Source of the DNA: Macrotrachela quadricornifera
Lineage: Eukaryota > Rotifera > Eurotatoria > Philodinida > Philodinidae
DNA length: 64,000 nucleotides
Direction of reading: 5' to 3'
NCBI GenBank assembly: GCA_022393335.1
Contig: JAJEKB010020703.1
Coordinates: forward strand, 220,493-284,492
Shown here: positions 32,561 through 43,751 of the stretch, piece by piece
How positions within the stretch are numbered: the stretch's first letter is position 1
Layout of the letters: the number at the start of each line of letters is the position of its first letter
The notes under the pieces: generated by a model
Told to the model about the DNA's origin: nothing
The model's input: the letters and a program-made list of their open reading frames with translations, nothing else
Database searches by the model: none
Translations under genes and position numbers: made by a program

Positions 32561-35500
32561 TTAGAAATGTTTAACATCTAGTGATGAAGCATCAGATGAT
32601 GTTACGGTTGAAGATATTCCGATAATGTCCATCATGATAAGTACCAAATCTGGTTTTACAAGAGATGTAATTGTGGACACCACTGCTGTAACTTGGACTG
32701 ATGGTGTTGCCATTGCGATTGCTGTTGAAGTTGCCACTGATACTGTCCCAGATTCATTCTGTAAGCTCAATCCAAAATTTAAAGATAGCGTTTCTCCCAG
32801 CAGAATCTCGTTCGCTGAAGTAATTATATACATAACGGGTGGTTTGCAAGAACACACTCCCACTGCAATAGGCGTCACAAAACTTTTTAGTTCTCGCAGA
32901 CCTGTAGGAGAAGTATGAGTACGAGTCAAAGCGCAACTCGGCTGAGGAAGACTATCATGAATAGTCTTCATTTGCGATTCAAAGTAGTGCTTTTTAGTAT
33001 AGCACAAGATTCTCGTGTCGTAAAATTCTTGTTTAAGACAAGATCCCTGAAACACGATGTGGTCTCCAATAGTATGATGTGCAGTCAATTGCACCCGGAC
33101 GATTCTGCTTGCACCTTGTTTTAGTTCTTGGCGCATGTTTGGACTCAGTACTGCCGAATGTGACTGATCAATGATTGCATGTGCCAACTCTTTCTGCTCT
33201 GGAGACAAGAAATAAGCAGTTAATTTCGTTAGAAACCATCCTTCTCCATTTGCTAACAAGCGACACAATCGATTTCGTGTAGTCAAGGAAACAGAAAATG
33301 ATCCTTCTGCAGAAACAAAGGCGGACGTACACACACATGCAAATGTCATCAGTGTCGAATCCACGTCTTGGACCTTCTGCGACTCTTCATGTACCCGTAC
33401 TTTGGAGTATAGAGAAGTGACTGCAAATGGAATCCTTGCCGTCAGAACACAGACTGGTAACGGCAAACTCGTCAGTAACAATCTAGTTTGCAATGACAAT
33501 CGAGCCGCAACGGATGACTTGTCAAATGTACGTCCATCCTTGCTTGTAATGTAAAAATCCAGTAAGGAATACTTAGGCGGAAGAGGTGACTTATTCAATC
33601 GATTTGCAATGTTCCATAAGAATTGAGCACAATCAAACACTGATGATTCTACCATTGCAGCAGTTGCAAGAGCATCTGCCCAAGCACAAATGTCATTCAT
33701 ATGACTGTTTGTTTCAGCGTCAACAGCGGTCGTTTTGGTTGATCCTAATATGACCGTGACGCAAACTGGTGAATTCTTTGTAATATGCACAGGCTGCAAT
33801 GTTCTTGGATTGATAATATGACTGCGGTCATCACCCAACGTTTCGTACAAAGTACCACTCGTTGCCAACGAAATGTCTTGTGAGTCATACTCTGGTACCA
33901 AATCTACTACAAAGGTTGATTTTTTATCCGATGGTAAAAGCTCCGATTGAAAATTATCAGGTGACGGTTCTAGTTCATGTCCTTCTGTAACGGTGAGTGT
34001 CAGTTCGGATGAATCACTATCCATCGTTGTCATGTCTTGTGCAGAGAGGAACCTATCATCGAACATACTAAAGGGACTTTCGGAATGATCATACGATCCA
34101 TATAACAAAGGTGTTCTCACAATGACAGTTTTCCACGGATTTTCGAATGGATCCAAACCACGAACGCGAATTTCACCTGCCCATTGAACAGAATAATCTT
34201 CAATTTCCATGTCTTGGAGAATATCGCATAAGAGATCCATGGCAAATCCTTTGGCAATAGAGCACAAATCTAAGTCAATACATGCTTCAGTGTGATCTGT
34301 ATTGCACTTTATTCTATGCAACTCAACAGGATTGTTGTTGTCGCCTACACATAGAGAATACAACCGTGAAAGTCCCATCACTGATGAAAAGACTTCTATA
34401 TTGGTTGGAGGCAATGTCTCTGACGATTTCCAAAGTTTCTTGATGCCACCAACAGTAGGATCGAAAGCTTTGTCCGTTACCTCATGGATTTCAAAGGCTG
34501 TTCGAAAAATACGTGCCAACAGTGACGACAAAATCACATTTTCTGCACCATTTTGAAAATTCTTTACTATTTTAGATATTTCGGATTCGCTGTTCCAATT
34601 GTTCACTATCATATTGACTTTGTTAAAGACATTTTTGATAGCAGCATCAAGTTCACGCTCCAGATTCAAACTATGCGATGTATTTGGCACGACAATCACC
34701 CGGTACGCCATTCGCATTGCTGATCCAGATAATGAAATGTATCCGGGAAGTATCAATCCATTACTTTGGGAGTGTACACCTTGAAGCTGCATTTCAGACG
34801 CTGCAGCAGCAGCTTCATACTTTCGAGCAACATAGCTTGAAATCGAAAGATTCGTAAGACCAGACATTTGAATACTAATTACCAATTTTAGCACCACATG
34901 ATGGCGGCATGCCGACAAAAATTGTTGGGCCACATCGTGTCGTCTATCCTCGTCGATAATGCCTTGTCTTTCAAACACGACGTTCGGATCGCCTGACTTA
35001 AGGAAATGGAATACGTATTCGGCTGCCTTTGCAGACCAGTTTGGATGGAATTGGATGCCCCAAACGGGTAAACCTACAAGTTTGAATGCTTGGTATTTCC
35101 ATTTAGTCGCAGATGCTCCGTGAACAAATCGGGTTTTTTGTATTGTTGATCCAACGTGGACCGAAAATTCCTCGAGTTCGTTCGGCAAAAGGAAAGCATC
35201 ATTTTGTGAGACCGCAGAAATCATTGATCCATCCATCACATCGTTCAACAGAGAAAAATAACGACCAAGACCGCGATCTGGAAGTGGTTCTATATGAACG
35301 AAACCAACAATCGGTTCTGACAAACGCTTAACATACTCTTTGCCTACAAGCCAACGAACCAACATTTGAGCACTGTAACAAATGGTAAGAACAGGCACCT
35401 CAAGTTGAATAACTCTCTTGAAGACGGCAAAGAGCAACTCTGTGTGAGGATAATCATTCATACATGAAAAAGGTGATCCAGTCATCACAACACCCAAACA

Positions 35501-37147
35501 TCCAATCAAGTCGGAATCAGTTGGCCAACAACCATTGATAGCTTCGAAAATTTGTGTTTCAATAGTCGGACTACTGTTCGTAAGCCATTCATTCGTCCAC
35601 TGTGCTTCATTGATACCTTCAGTAGGAGGAAGAAGATCAATGATGAGAACAATTTCACGTCGAGTGGTAACAGTTGATCTGCGTCGAAGAAGAGCAGATG
35701 ATCGGCGTCGAAGAAGAACAGATGATTTGCGTCGAAGAGTAGTGATTGATTGACGGTGTTCATCTTCTTGTTGTAAGGCATTGAAACTATTCGTCACAGT
35801 CCATTCTGGTTGCATCAAGTCCAACGTACGTCCATCTTGCATAAGAGGAACAACTTGTTCCATGAAGATACGCATTGACTGGCACACAGCCACTGAATCA
35901 TGATTAAAAAAGTCAAACCACAACAGGAGACGATCCTCAGGATGATATCCGTTTCTCAATTGAGATGCAACTTGTATTGGACATCCCCATACGGCATTTC
36001 GCAGATTATGTACTGGAGAATTTTCATCGAAAATTGTTCCTTCGACCGCTTTCCAATATGCTTTGAGAGCATTAATTGCTGCACAATGTGCAGCTTGATC
36101 CTGTTCGACTTGTGTGAGGTCAGAGTTTGCATTTAGAAATACAAGTACAGTGCGAGGCATATATTCACGTTTCCATTTTCCACCAGATGGATGATAGGCC
36201 TCTTTCATCAATTCATGCGTCTGTTCAATAATTTCGGGAGCTGTGACCGAGAGATTCGCAACTTGAACAGGCAACCACTTGTTTGCTAATCGTTGCAGTA
36301 ATGGATCATGTGACGCAAGTAACAATCGCAAACAAGAAGCATCGAACAGTTTTGAAATCACTCCAATATGTTGATCAGGATATATAAATCGAAACGGAAA
36401 CTGCACTTGATAATCATCAATTCGCCGAACATCCATACACCACGCCAATTTTTCACCCATTTTTTCCGCATCTTGCTTTTCTTTCTCAACAACATTGAGT
36501 TGTTCGCGTTGTTTCAGTGCACGAATCAATGCCGACCACTTTGCCTGATCCGCAACTTTACTAGATGATAATACACAGGGTATCAAGTGAGTAGATTGCA
36601 AAACATCTCCTCTCAGTAATCGTAGATATACTTCCATTGCTTCTTGAAAAACCAAGGGCTGAAGTTCATCCCAGACCAGTGCTTCTAACTCATTCCGAGG
36701 CAGAATACCAAATCCACGTCGAGCATATTCGAATCTTCCCGCAGAAAAAGCAACATGAATTTCTCGATTCCGAAAATCCGAAAGAGCATAATGCATAGAG
36801 ACAAGTTGTGCAATACGCTCTGCATTTGCAACAGGTCCACCATTAGATAAAATATTCTGAACGGCAGAACCCACGCCAATATGCTTTGTTATACTCAAAA
36901 CTCGACTTGCAAGTAGTGGAAAGTCTGTATTTAGTCCTATTTCGCCCTCAAATGTTGGACACACCGGATCATTGTTTTGCAGCTGAGCATGATGAGATAG
37001 ATGCGACTCTGCAAACCAAGCAACTCCATATCCAAGGTCGTCGGCTAATCGAATCTGATCAAATGCGTTTTGCCACATTTCTCGCTCAGAAGGACATTTA
37101 CCGTCGACAGGTGTAGGTGTAATAGAAAAGAACACATCAAAAAACAT
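32561..37147 (-). CDS. Four-domain flavoenzyme: LLM monooxygenase, GATase-like, ApbE, flavin reductase
   Basis: An intronless frame runs from 37300; the ATG at 37147 is preferred because MFFDVFFSITPTPVDGK is a typical start of a luciferase-like monooxygenase while the preceding 51 residues look like translated AT-rich DNA. Numbering below uses the longer frame of 1,579. Residues 53-500: luciferase-like monooxygenase (GYGVAWFAESHLSHH, GRFEYARRGFG). 523-548: Arg/Ser-rich repeat linker. 548-770: class I glutamine-amidotransferase-like, with nucleophile region TICYSAQML (C641) and GIQFHPNW (H752; the usual Glu is Asn). 860-1245: ApbE FAD:protein FMN transferase (SEISKIV, FDPTVGG, LCSIAKGFAMD, LATSGTLYE, HIINPRT, ADALATAAMV), with an acidic insert at about 1065-1140. 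1275-1425: flavin reductase-like (FACVCTSAFVS, LTAHHTIGDHIVFQG). A low-complexity tail follows. Base composition is visibly less AT-rich than the flanks. A cytosolic flavin oxygenase fed by its own reductase is inferred. Confidence 0.88.
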   Translation of the reverse strand: MFFDVFFSITPTPVDGKCPSEREMWQNAFDQIRLADDLGYGVAWFAESHLSHHAQLQNNDPVCPTFEGEIGLNTDFPLLASRVLSITKHIGVGSAVQNILSNGGPVANAERIAQLVSMHYALSDFRNREIHVAFSAGRFEYARRGFGILPRNELEALVWDELQPLVFQEAMEVYLRLLRGDVLQSTHLIPCVLSSSKVADQAKWSALIRALKQREQLNVVEKEKQDAEKMGEKLAWCMDVRRIDDYQVQFPFRFIYPDQHIGVISKLFDASCLRLLLASHDPLLQRLANKWLPVQVANLSVTAPEIIEQTHELMKEAYHPSGGKWKREYMPRTVLVFLNANSDLTQVEQDQAAHCAAINALKAYWKAVEGTIFDENSPVHNLRNAVWGCPIQVASQLRNGYHPEDRLLLWFDFFNHDSVAVCQSMRIFMEQVVPLMQDGRTLDLMQPEWTVTNSFNALQQEDEHRQSITTLRRKSSVLLRRRSSALLRRRSTVTTRREIVLIIDLLPPTEGINEAQWTNEWLTNSSPTIETQIFEAINGCWPTDSDLIGCLGVVMTGSPFSCMNDYPHTELLFAVFKRVIQLEVPVLTICYSAQMLVRWLVGKEYVKRLSEPIVGFVHIEPLPDRGLGRYFSLLNDVMDGSMISAVSQNDAFLLPNELEEFSVHVGSTIQKTRFVHGASATKWKYQAFKLVGLPVWGIQFHPNWSAKAAEYVFHFLKSGDPNVVFERQGIIDEDRRHDVAQQFLSACRHHVVLKLVISIQMSGLTNLSISSYVARKYEAAAAASEMQLQGVHSQSNGLILPGYISLSGSAMRMAYRVIVVPNTSHSLNLERELDAAIKNVFNKVNMIVNNWNSESEISKIVKNFQNGAENVILSSLLARIFRTAFEIHEVTDKAFDPTVGGIKKLWKSSETLPPTNIEVFSSVMGLSRLYSLCVGDNNNPVELHRIKCNTDHTEACIDLDLCSIAKGFAMDLLCDILQDMEIEDYSVQWAGEIRVRGLDPFENPWKTVIVRTPLLYGSYDHSESPFSMFDDRFLSAQDMTTMDSDSSELTLTVTEGHELEPSPDNFQSELLPSDKKSTFVVDLVPEYDSQDISLATSGTLYETLGDDRSHIINPRTLQPVHITKNSPVCVTVILGSTKTTAVDAETNSHMNDICAWADALATAAMVESSVFDCAQFLWNIANRLNKSPLPPKYSLLDFYITSKDGRTFDKSSVAARLSLQTRLLLTSLPLPVCVLTARIPFAVTSLYSKVRVHEESQKVQDVDSTLMTFACVCTSAFVSAEGSFSVSLTTRNRLCRLLANGEGWFLTKLTAYFLSPEQKELAHAIIDQSHSAVLSPNMRQELKQGASRIVRVQLTAHHTIGDHIVFQGSCLKQEFYDTRILCYTKKHYFESQMKTIHDSLPQPSCALTRTHTSPTGLRELKSFVTPIAVGVCSCKPPVMYIITSANEILLGETLSLNFGLSLQNESGTVSVATSTAIAMATPSVQVTAVVSTITSLVKPDLVLIMMDIIGISSTVTSSDASSLDVKHF

Positions 37148-37705
37148 TATAACATGAAGAAAATTGATCCCACTGACAATTTGTAAAAAAATCTGAAAAG
37201 GTGGGAAGAAAAAAAATAAGACAATTGTCTTATACAAGTCACAATGAACAAGTTGTAAAAACAAGGAGAAAACATTGCACTTTTGTAATTTAATTTTCAA
37301 TCCTGAAAGGATGAGTCGTCAAAGCGTTATATTGCTAGTGAGTTTCTCTCCGCAAATCGAAATGAAATTCTCGAAACTTCACTAAATCTATTATAGGTGG
37401 GCCTTTACAGGTCGGAAATACCAATCTTCAAAGTTTTAAAAAATTACCTATGAATTTGGATATCTCGACTCAGAAGACTTTTAGTCAACTTTGACAGAAT
37501 ATGGCTATTTTCTTGAAATCAGTCTATCAGGTGCAAATGATTTAGAGTCAAATTACTCGCATCGAGTGACAACTTCATCAGCGTGTCTTCCATAAAGATA
37601 AAAACGGTACATTTTTAGACTTCAGAGTACTTTCAGCTACTTTAACGTATTTGAAGTATATTAAAGTATCAAAGTACGATGTGTTCCTCATAGAGGAGTA
37701 TATAT
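37148..37705. other. Upstream region of flavoenzyme gene
   Basis: Contains the 5' flank (the frame happens to stay open to 37300). No other coding signal. Confidence 0.45.
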
Positions 37706-38809
37706 ATATGAGTGAATTGCAACTTTTTGGTACAATTCAGTTTTTAGCTGTATTTGGTCAACAACTTGTTTTCTACTCAATCAATTTAAACGATTTTTTT
37801 TACACAATATTAGACTCTAACCATCCCACACCCACACAAAATTTTAGTGCTCTAGCCCATACCGGGGCTGACCTATAAGGAATATATGATAAAAAAACGT
37901 CAGTTTTTGTTGACGCGTGTACAGAAATGGTGATTTTCTGACTACAATAAAACAAGAGAAAAAAGATACAAATAGGCAAGTTTGTACAGCGTTCGACGCT
38001 CTTTCAAAATATAAAATTCGTTTGAATTTTATTCCTTTCCTTTCTCTTCATCTAACGATCACATCATTTTACAGACACTTGTGAGTTTTTGCGTAGAGTT
38101 ACACAAACATAATTCTAGCTCTATCGCAAAGAGAACTGATGGAGCAAAGAACGTATGAGAAGAGAGAGAACTGTTGTAGTATCAAACGGGTGGAAAAGAG
38201 TTCTTGCTTGGCAGCTTTGTTTCATAGATAGAATATCAGAACTTTTGAAAAAATGGGTCGTGTGCTCACTTTGTAGAGTTACAATTTGACTATTACTTCT
38301 TTTATAACTTTCGAACTGGTCATCCGATTTGGCTCAAATTTTTACAGTAGATGTAAAACAAAAAGTTCTTTAAGCGGTGAAAATTTCAGCTTTCTACCAT
38401 GTACCTTTCAAGAAAAATTTAAATTATACTAAAAAATGTAGAGTTACACTTTTTCGTAGATATTTCTAGTTAAATCGATTTGACAACGTTCTTTTCAATT
38501 AAAATTTAACTCAGTAAAATTCTGTGATCAAATCTGAGTACATTGGAACCGTTCTGACTACTCGTTTTTCATGCAAAGCTAAAAAATGTTTTAAGCATTT
38601 TTAACAAATAAAGTCAATTTTACCATTAAATTAAGCAGAAGTTGGACTGTACATCGCCTATTCCCCTTAATATCCAATAAAGTGTTGGGAAACTTTTACC
38701 GTGTAATACAGGCATAGAGTATAATAAAATGCACTACTTAAAACCTGTTTAAGCCTACTTTCATTTTTTTTTGGCCAATTGTACCGAAAAAGTTGCAATT
38801 CACTCATAT
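37706..38809. mobile_element. Non-autonomous TIR element, about 1.1 kb
   Basis: The left end ATATGAGTGAATTGCAACTT followed by TTTGGTACAATT recurs as its reverse complement ending at 38809, about 32 bp with one length difference. The interior has the phrase GTAGAGTTACA several times (38092, 38273, 38440 areas) and no transposase. Flanks do not show a clear duplication. Confidence 0.6.
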
Positions 38810-40344
38810 TCATGCAATGCTCTAGGATAGGGATAAATGAATTCAAGAGTACTGCTGTGCCTCTACACGCGTTCCTTCAGTCGAAGGATGATCTATACAC
38901 GTAAGAAATTTTAACATCTCCTACGCTGAAGTCTAGATTTTCGGTCGGCATCATTGATTTCGATGGCACAAACCTTATATTGGTAAAGTAACAAAATGGA
39001 ATAAAAATAGCTGTATTATCTATCAAATGAAAGTTTCATTTGAAAACAATGACAACATAACAAATACGAACGCGAGGACACTTTTTTGTGTTTAGATGGT
39101 GTTAAAGATAAGAAACAAAACGTGAAGAGTATGCAAAAGCCTTCCACGAGGTAGAACAAAAATAAATAGAATTCAGATAAGTTCTCATTTCACATCTTTT
39201 TGCACCATTAAACGACAGATTGAATATGGTTTTTCGTGTCACTACTGCCCATTTCAAAATAAAAGGCGGGTGGATATTTTTTGAATAACTTTTGATAGAA
39301 ACAAGATAGAAAGCTGCGATTTTCACCATTGGAAAGAAGCTAATTCGATATATCGATTCGTATAAAATTGTTGAGACTTGTTTTATAAATAAATAGTGAC
39401 CTATAGTCATGTTAGAATAAAAGACTGCTGCTGTATGAAGTTACTATACCCGACAATTCGAGTCTATTTTGTCAGCAATTTCTATACAAAAACTCAGACC
39501 TATTTTCAAGAGATTGCTTTATACAATTATTGCAAAAAAGTTTCAAAACTTCAAGTTAAAAGTCATTGTCTTATATGGTTCGATACGTTTTCATCCGCCT
39601 TTTTTCTTTGAAATGGGCAGTACAACAGTGGAATTTTACCTCTGGCAGAAGTAAAACACTTGTGAAGTGGTGCGTCAAAATAAAAAAAGGTCTTTTATTC
39701 ATAGACAAATGGTTTAGCCATCGAACGAATGAAGATTTAAGTAATTTTGCTCACTGTACTGCATTGCCACTGATTATTCAAAGATCGAGATATTCCTGGT
39801 TTGATGAACATCAATCGCCAGGGATGCCTTCATAACGCCCTCAAAAATCGTGTTTTTTTGAAAAGACTATGTACACAGCATATTTCTAGGTATTTTTCTT
39901 TTATTAATATCAATAAGGCGGAAGCACTTAGTTTCGCGAGTCAAATTACCGTTAATACGATATATTGTATTCTGGGTGTTATGTGAAGGCACCCCTGGGG
40001 AGGGGTACGGCAAATTGTTCGAAAAAAATGAAAAGTCTTTAAAAGATTTAAATTATATATAGTTCAGCTCAGTTTTTAACGCTAATTCGACATCTGATAT
40101 TTGTTTGAATACAAGAATCGATTGTGAGGATAAAATGACCTCACAATCAATGAAAAAAGTGCAAAAATGGTGGTTCTAAGACATTTTCATTCAAAAATTT
40201 CTATGTGGTCATATTTTTTAAACTTTCGAAAATATAAGGTTTCGTACCTCTTTTCAAGAGTTATTCAATGAGCTGGACCAGAATTCTACTACTTTCAAGC
40301 TTTACGATAAAGTATTCATCACAAATATACGCATTATATCAGTA
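38810..40344. other. Gene-poor stretch containing a small foldback (39237-39630)
   Basis: CACTACTGCCCATTTCAAA near 39240 is repeated inverted as TTTGAAATGGGCAGTA near 39606-39621, with neighbouring GGCGGG/CCGCC pairing, giving a foldback of about 400 bp. Overlapping ORFs at 39396-39986 have no domain and appear to be chance. Confidence 0.45.
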
Positions 40345-41887
40345 CCCATGTCATGAAAATCGGGCAAAAATCGTCCAAAACAGTGATTTTCACCGATTTT
40401 TTTCTCTGATTTTCCAACAAAATCGGGATCAATGCACGGTTAAATCTCGATTTTCTTTGAATTAGTAAGCGCTTTATTCCTATCCTTAACTCATCACTTC
40501 TATGTCTACCCGCCTATTTCTATTCTTAACCCCATAATTCTATGTCTACCTCCCTATTTCCATCCTTAATCTCTTCTTCCTATTACTAACTCTTTATTTC
40601 TATATCTAATTCCTTATTTCTAAATATACTCCTCAGAAGTATATACAACCTTTTATAACTATTACTGACCCCTTACTCCTATGCTTAAACTATAATCGAA
40701 CTTTTATTTGTATAATGAAGTTATTATATTAATATCGTACCACTTGCAATTATATCTGACTTGATACTTGTGTCTAAACCCTCATAACTGTGCCTTTCCT
40801 ATTTTAGATATGGTTTAGATTCGAATACCTATATCTCGCCATTGTTAACAAAGTGTAAACTCTTATATTTATACTGAACCACCTATTACTAGCGGTTAGC
40901 GCTTATATCTATAACCAACTTAATAAAACAGTGTCTAATCTCGGCTTGTGTGATCAGCAGAAAAGTTTTAAAAAATGTTAAAACTTTTGTGTTTGCTCAA
41001 AAAAAAATGTTTCACGTTCTTCTGTAAGTTTCAAAAAAGGTTTAATGCTTTAGCATTCGTATGAAGTTAGCATTAGCACAATAAACACTTATCTTACTTA
41101 TATCAGTTTCATTTGGGTATATGAGTAGAGTTATAATGTACAAAGAGAACAAAATTGTTGTGAGACTAAGGGCTAATGCCCAAAAATATAGCAAGTGTAG
41201 TGTTGTATTGTTAGGAGCAGTAATTGTTTGCATAATGCCGATGCTAACTTAATACAATTGCGAAAATATCCAGTTACTTTGTTAACACTAATAGAGACGT
41301 TTTGCATCCGTTTTTCAGCTTTAATAGAGAAATATTAGACGTAACGTTAAATAATGGAATCCTATAGCTGAGACGATGGTACTGTTCTAATCTCTTGTAC
41401 TTATTCACTGAGGACCTTTCACCTAACTGTATAGAAGCCTTTATATTCGATCTTAGCTTATTTATTGATGTCAATTCACCTAAATCTGACAATAATCTGA
41501 TGCATATGTTTCAACTCTATACACCTATATCCATTTAGCTGCACTATATGTATCTTATATGTCTTTTTTTATTCCGATATTCATGAATGTCTTCTGATAT
41601 GAGAGCGATACGAAATTTATCACATCAATAGTAGAAATTTATTTTATGAATAATCATTTTTCACATAACAGAGCTACTGATTTGAATCGTCAATGGCTCG
41701 TTCAGAATTGCTGTTTACTCTTCGGAATTGAAAAATATTAAATTCAGTAAATCCGTGATTTAGTGGCAACTCAGTACCAATATCCCCGATTAATCCGTGA
41801 TTTTTTTCTTGAAATTAAGATTTAACATCATTATTTTAAAAAATCGTCGATTGATCGTCCAAAACAAGGCGATTTTGATGACATGGG
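40345..41887. mobile_element. Decayed inverted-repeat element around a minisatellite
   Basis: The ends match as inverted copies: CCCATGTCATGAAAATCG at 40345 and CGATTTTGATGACATGGG at 41870-41887, with GTCCAAAAC also shared. Inner similarity fades. No transposase inside. A relative of the end sequence is at about 24428. Confidence 0.5.
40466..40930. repeat. Degenerate minisatellite, about 20-bp unit
   Basis: Repeats of the type TATTTCTATCCTTAACTC alternate with TTCTATGTCTACC and decay toward 40930. It sits inside the inverted-repeat element above. Confidence 0.55.
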
Positions 41888-43751
41888 ATAGCTTCAACAT
41901 ATCAATCTTCATGGGCACGATAGGTCTTTTATCACATCGAACTGAATAGTTACTGGAGTCTGTTTTTTTCTGTGTCTTATGTAATGTACAGTAACAAGGA
42001 AATAAAGAAGGAAAATTTCCTTCCATTTGCATGAAGGGTAAGGGTGTGAGTCAACAAAGAAAAACAAGATATAGATTTATCCGATCGGATATCAAATCAT
42101 ATACATGCCTCAGACGATCCAAAAAATCATATTAAAAGGTGGCATTTGAGATGATATTTGCAGTATCAATAATAAATGCTTGTTTGATTTACAAAGAGAA
42201 TTATGATACCAGCTGTATAACGATGCTACGGTTTTGTGTTAGTCTTGCGCCCTCTTACCTTCTTGGTGTACCATTCAAAAATCTAAAACCTAGTCCAAGA
42301 GAACGTTCAACAAGTTGACTGAAGCGCAAATTTATGGATCATAAAATCGAAGAGATAGAAGAGTTTGGCCAAGGTGTCTAAAGACGCTGTGCTAGCTGTT
42401 ACCCAAAAATTAGAAAACAATAATCAAAAGAAGCAAGTAATGCGACAGCAAAGAAAGTAAAACCATTCTGTTCAGATTATGACAAGTTTAAAAAGTAGGA
42501 AGACAGGTTAGATAATACATTATAGGTAAACTTCTGATTGAAATTAATTTATACGCCTCCAGGACAATAGTGACTAATGGTGGCTAAAACTTGGTTGTCA
42601 CCGTTGCATCCTTCCATTAGTACACGATTTTTATCAATAAAAATCGAGACATAGTAAAGTCTGTAAAACATCTCTTCAATTAGTATGATAAAACCTTATA
42701 AATACATTTATGTTCAAATTCATTCAGCAAAAGTGTTTGAAAAACTGATTCACGAGAAACAAACACTCACAGATGAAATTATTTTGTTCAAAAATTGCCT
42801 TTCAATGAAAGCTTTCTCGAAAACGTGTGATTATCAAGATCTAGGATTAACAAACCTCAACAGTATATTTACATAATATATATTTGTTCAACAAATCAAG
42901 ATAATCATGGACATAACAAATGATCGTTCAAATATCACATACAAAATGCTTTCAGATATTAAAAAATTTTTTTATACCTTTATAGCATCATCAACACAGT
43001 AGAATAATGGCAAAAGCATATACAACATCGTGCTCGATGTAACATGAAACACAAAAATTAACACTAATTGTTGGTGAATCTACTGCTGACAGTATCAAAA
43101 ATTAGTTAATAACTCATTCAAACCTTTCTTTCAAAATACTCATAAGTATTCATATTTTTCATCCGTTACCTTATAAATAAAATATTCAATCTAATATGTC
43201 GTATTTTCTGTAAAATAAACCTCCTTAAACATACACTTAATTATGAAATATTTCTTGATTATTGTGGTAGTTATACGTAGAAGTAAATAGTAAATAATAC
43301 TATTTTAGTAATTTTGATGAAAAATCCTTTCGATGAATAATCACTCGACATTCGACGAGCGCTACTTCCCCTCTAGAAAATGCGGAGGAAAGAAATGAAA
43401 AGGAGCTTATTCTGCATTTATAGACGGCTTAAATCGTGTCGAGTCATATTGTAAGAAAAATTTTTTTTTTCAATGCACTGCATTTGTTTCCAAGTTATGA
43501 TACGGTAACGTATATTTGAAAAGTACACAGGTTATATGAAGGATGAAATGAAAATGATTGCAATCATCAAAACAGTTTGTTCCGTTCTGTTGTTCGCAAA
43601 CTGGGAAGTACAAAAAAAAGAAAGAAAGAAAGAAACAGAGGCTTGATTCTGTCTTTATAGCAATACAATCACGAATGAAATTTTAGAAGAAAACATATTT
43701 ATGAAGATCATGCTTCATTATAATATGAGAAAAAAAATGATTGTGCTCTAT
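41888..43751. other. Intergenic, no supported gene
   Basis: AT-rich. A 63-codon ORF at 42685-42876 starts with ATG but lacks domain support. The last few hundred bases are downstream of the orphan gene below. Confidence 0.45.

Noticed and set aside
37148..37300. Extra 51 N-terminal residues of the flavoenzyme
   Set aside because: They are Phe-rich translation of AT-rich DNA, and a typical monooxygenase start follows at the ATG at 37147.
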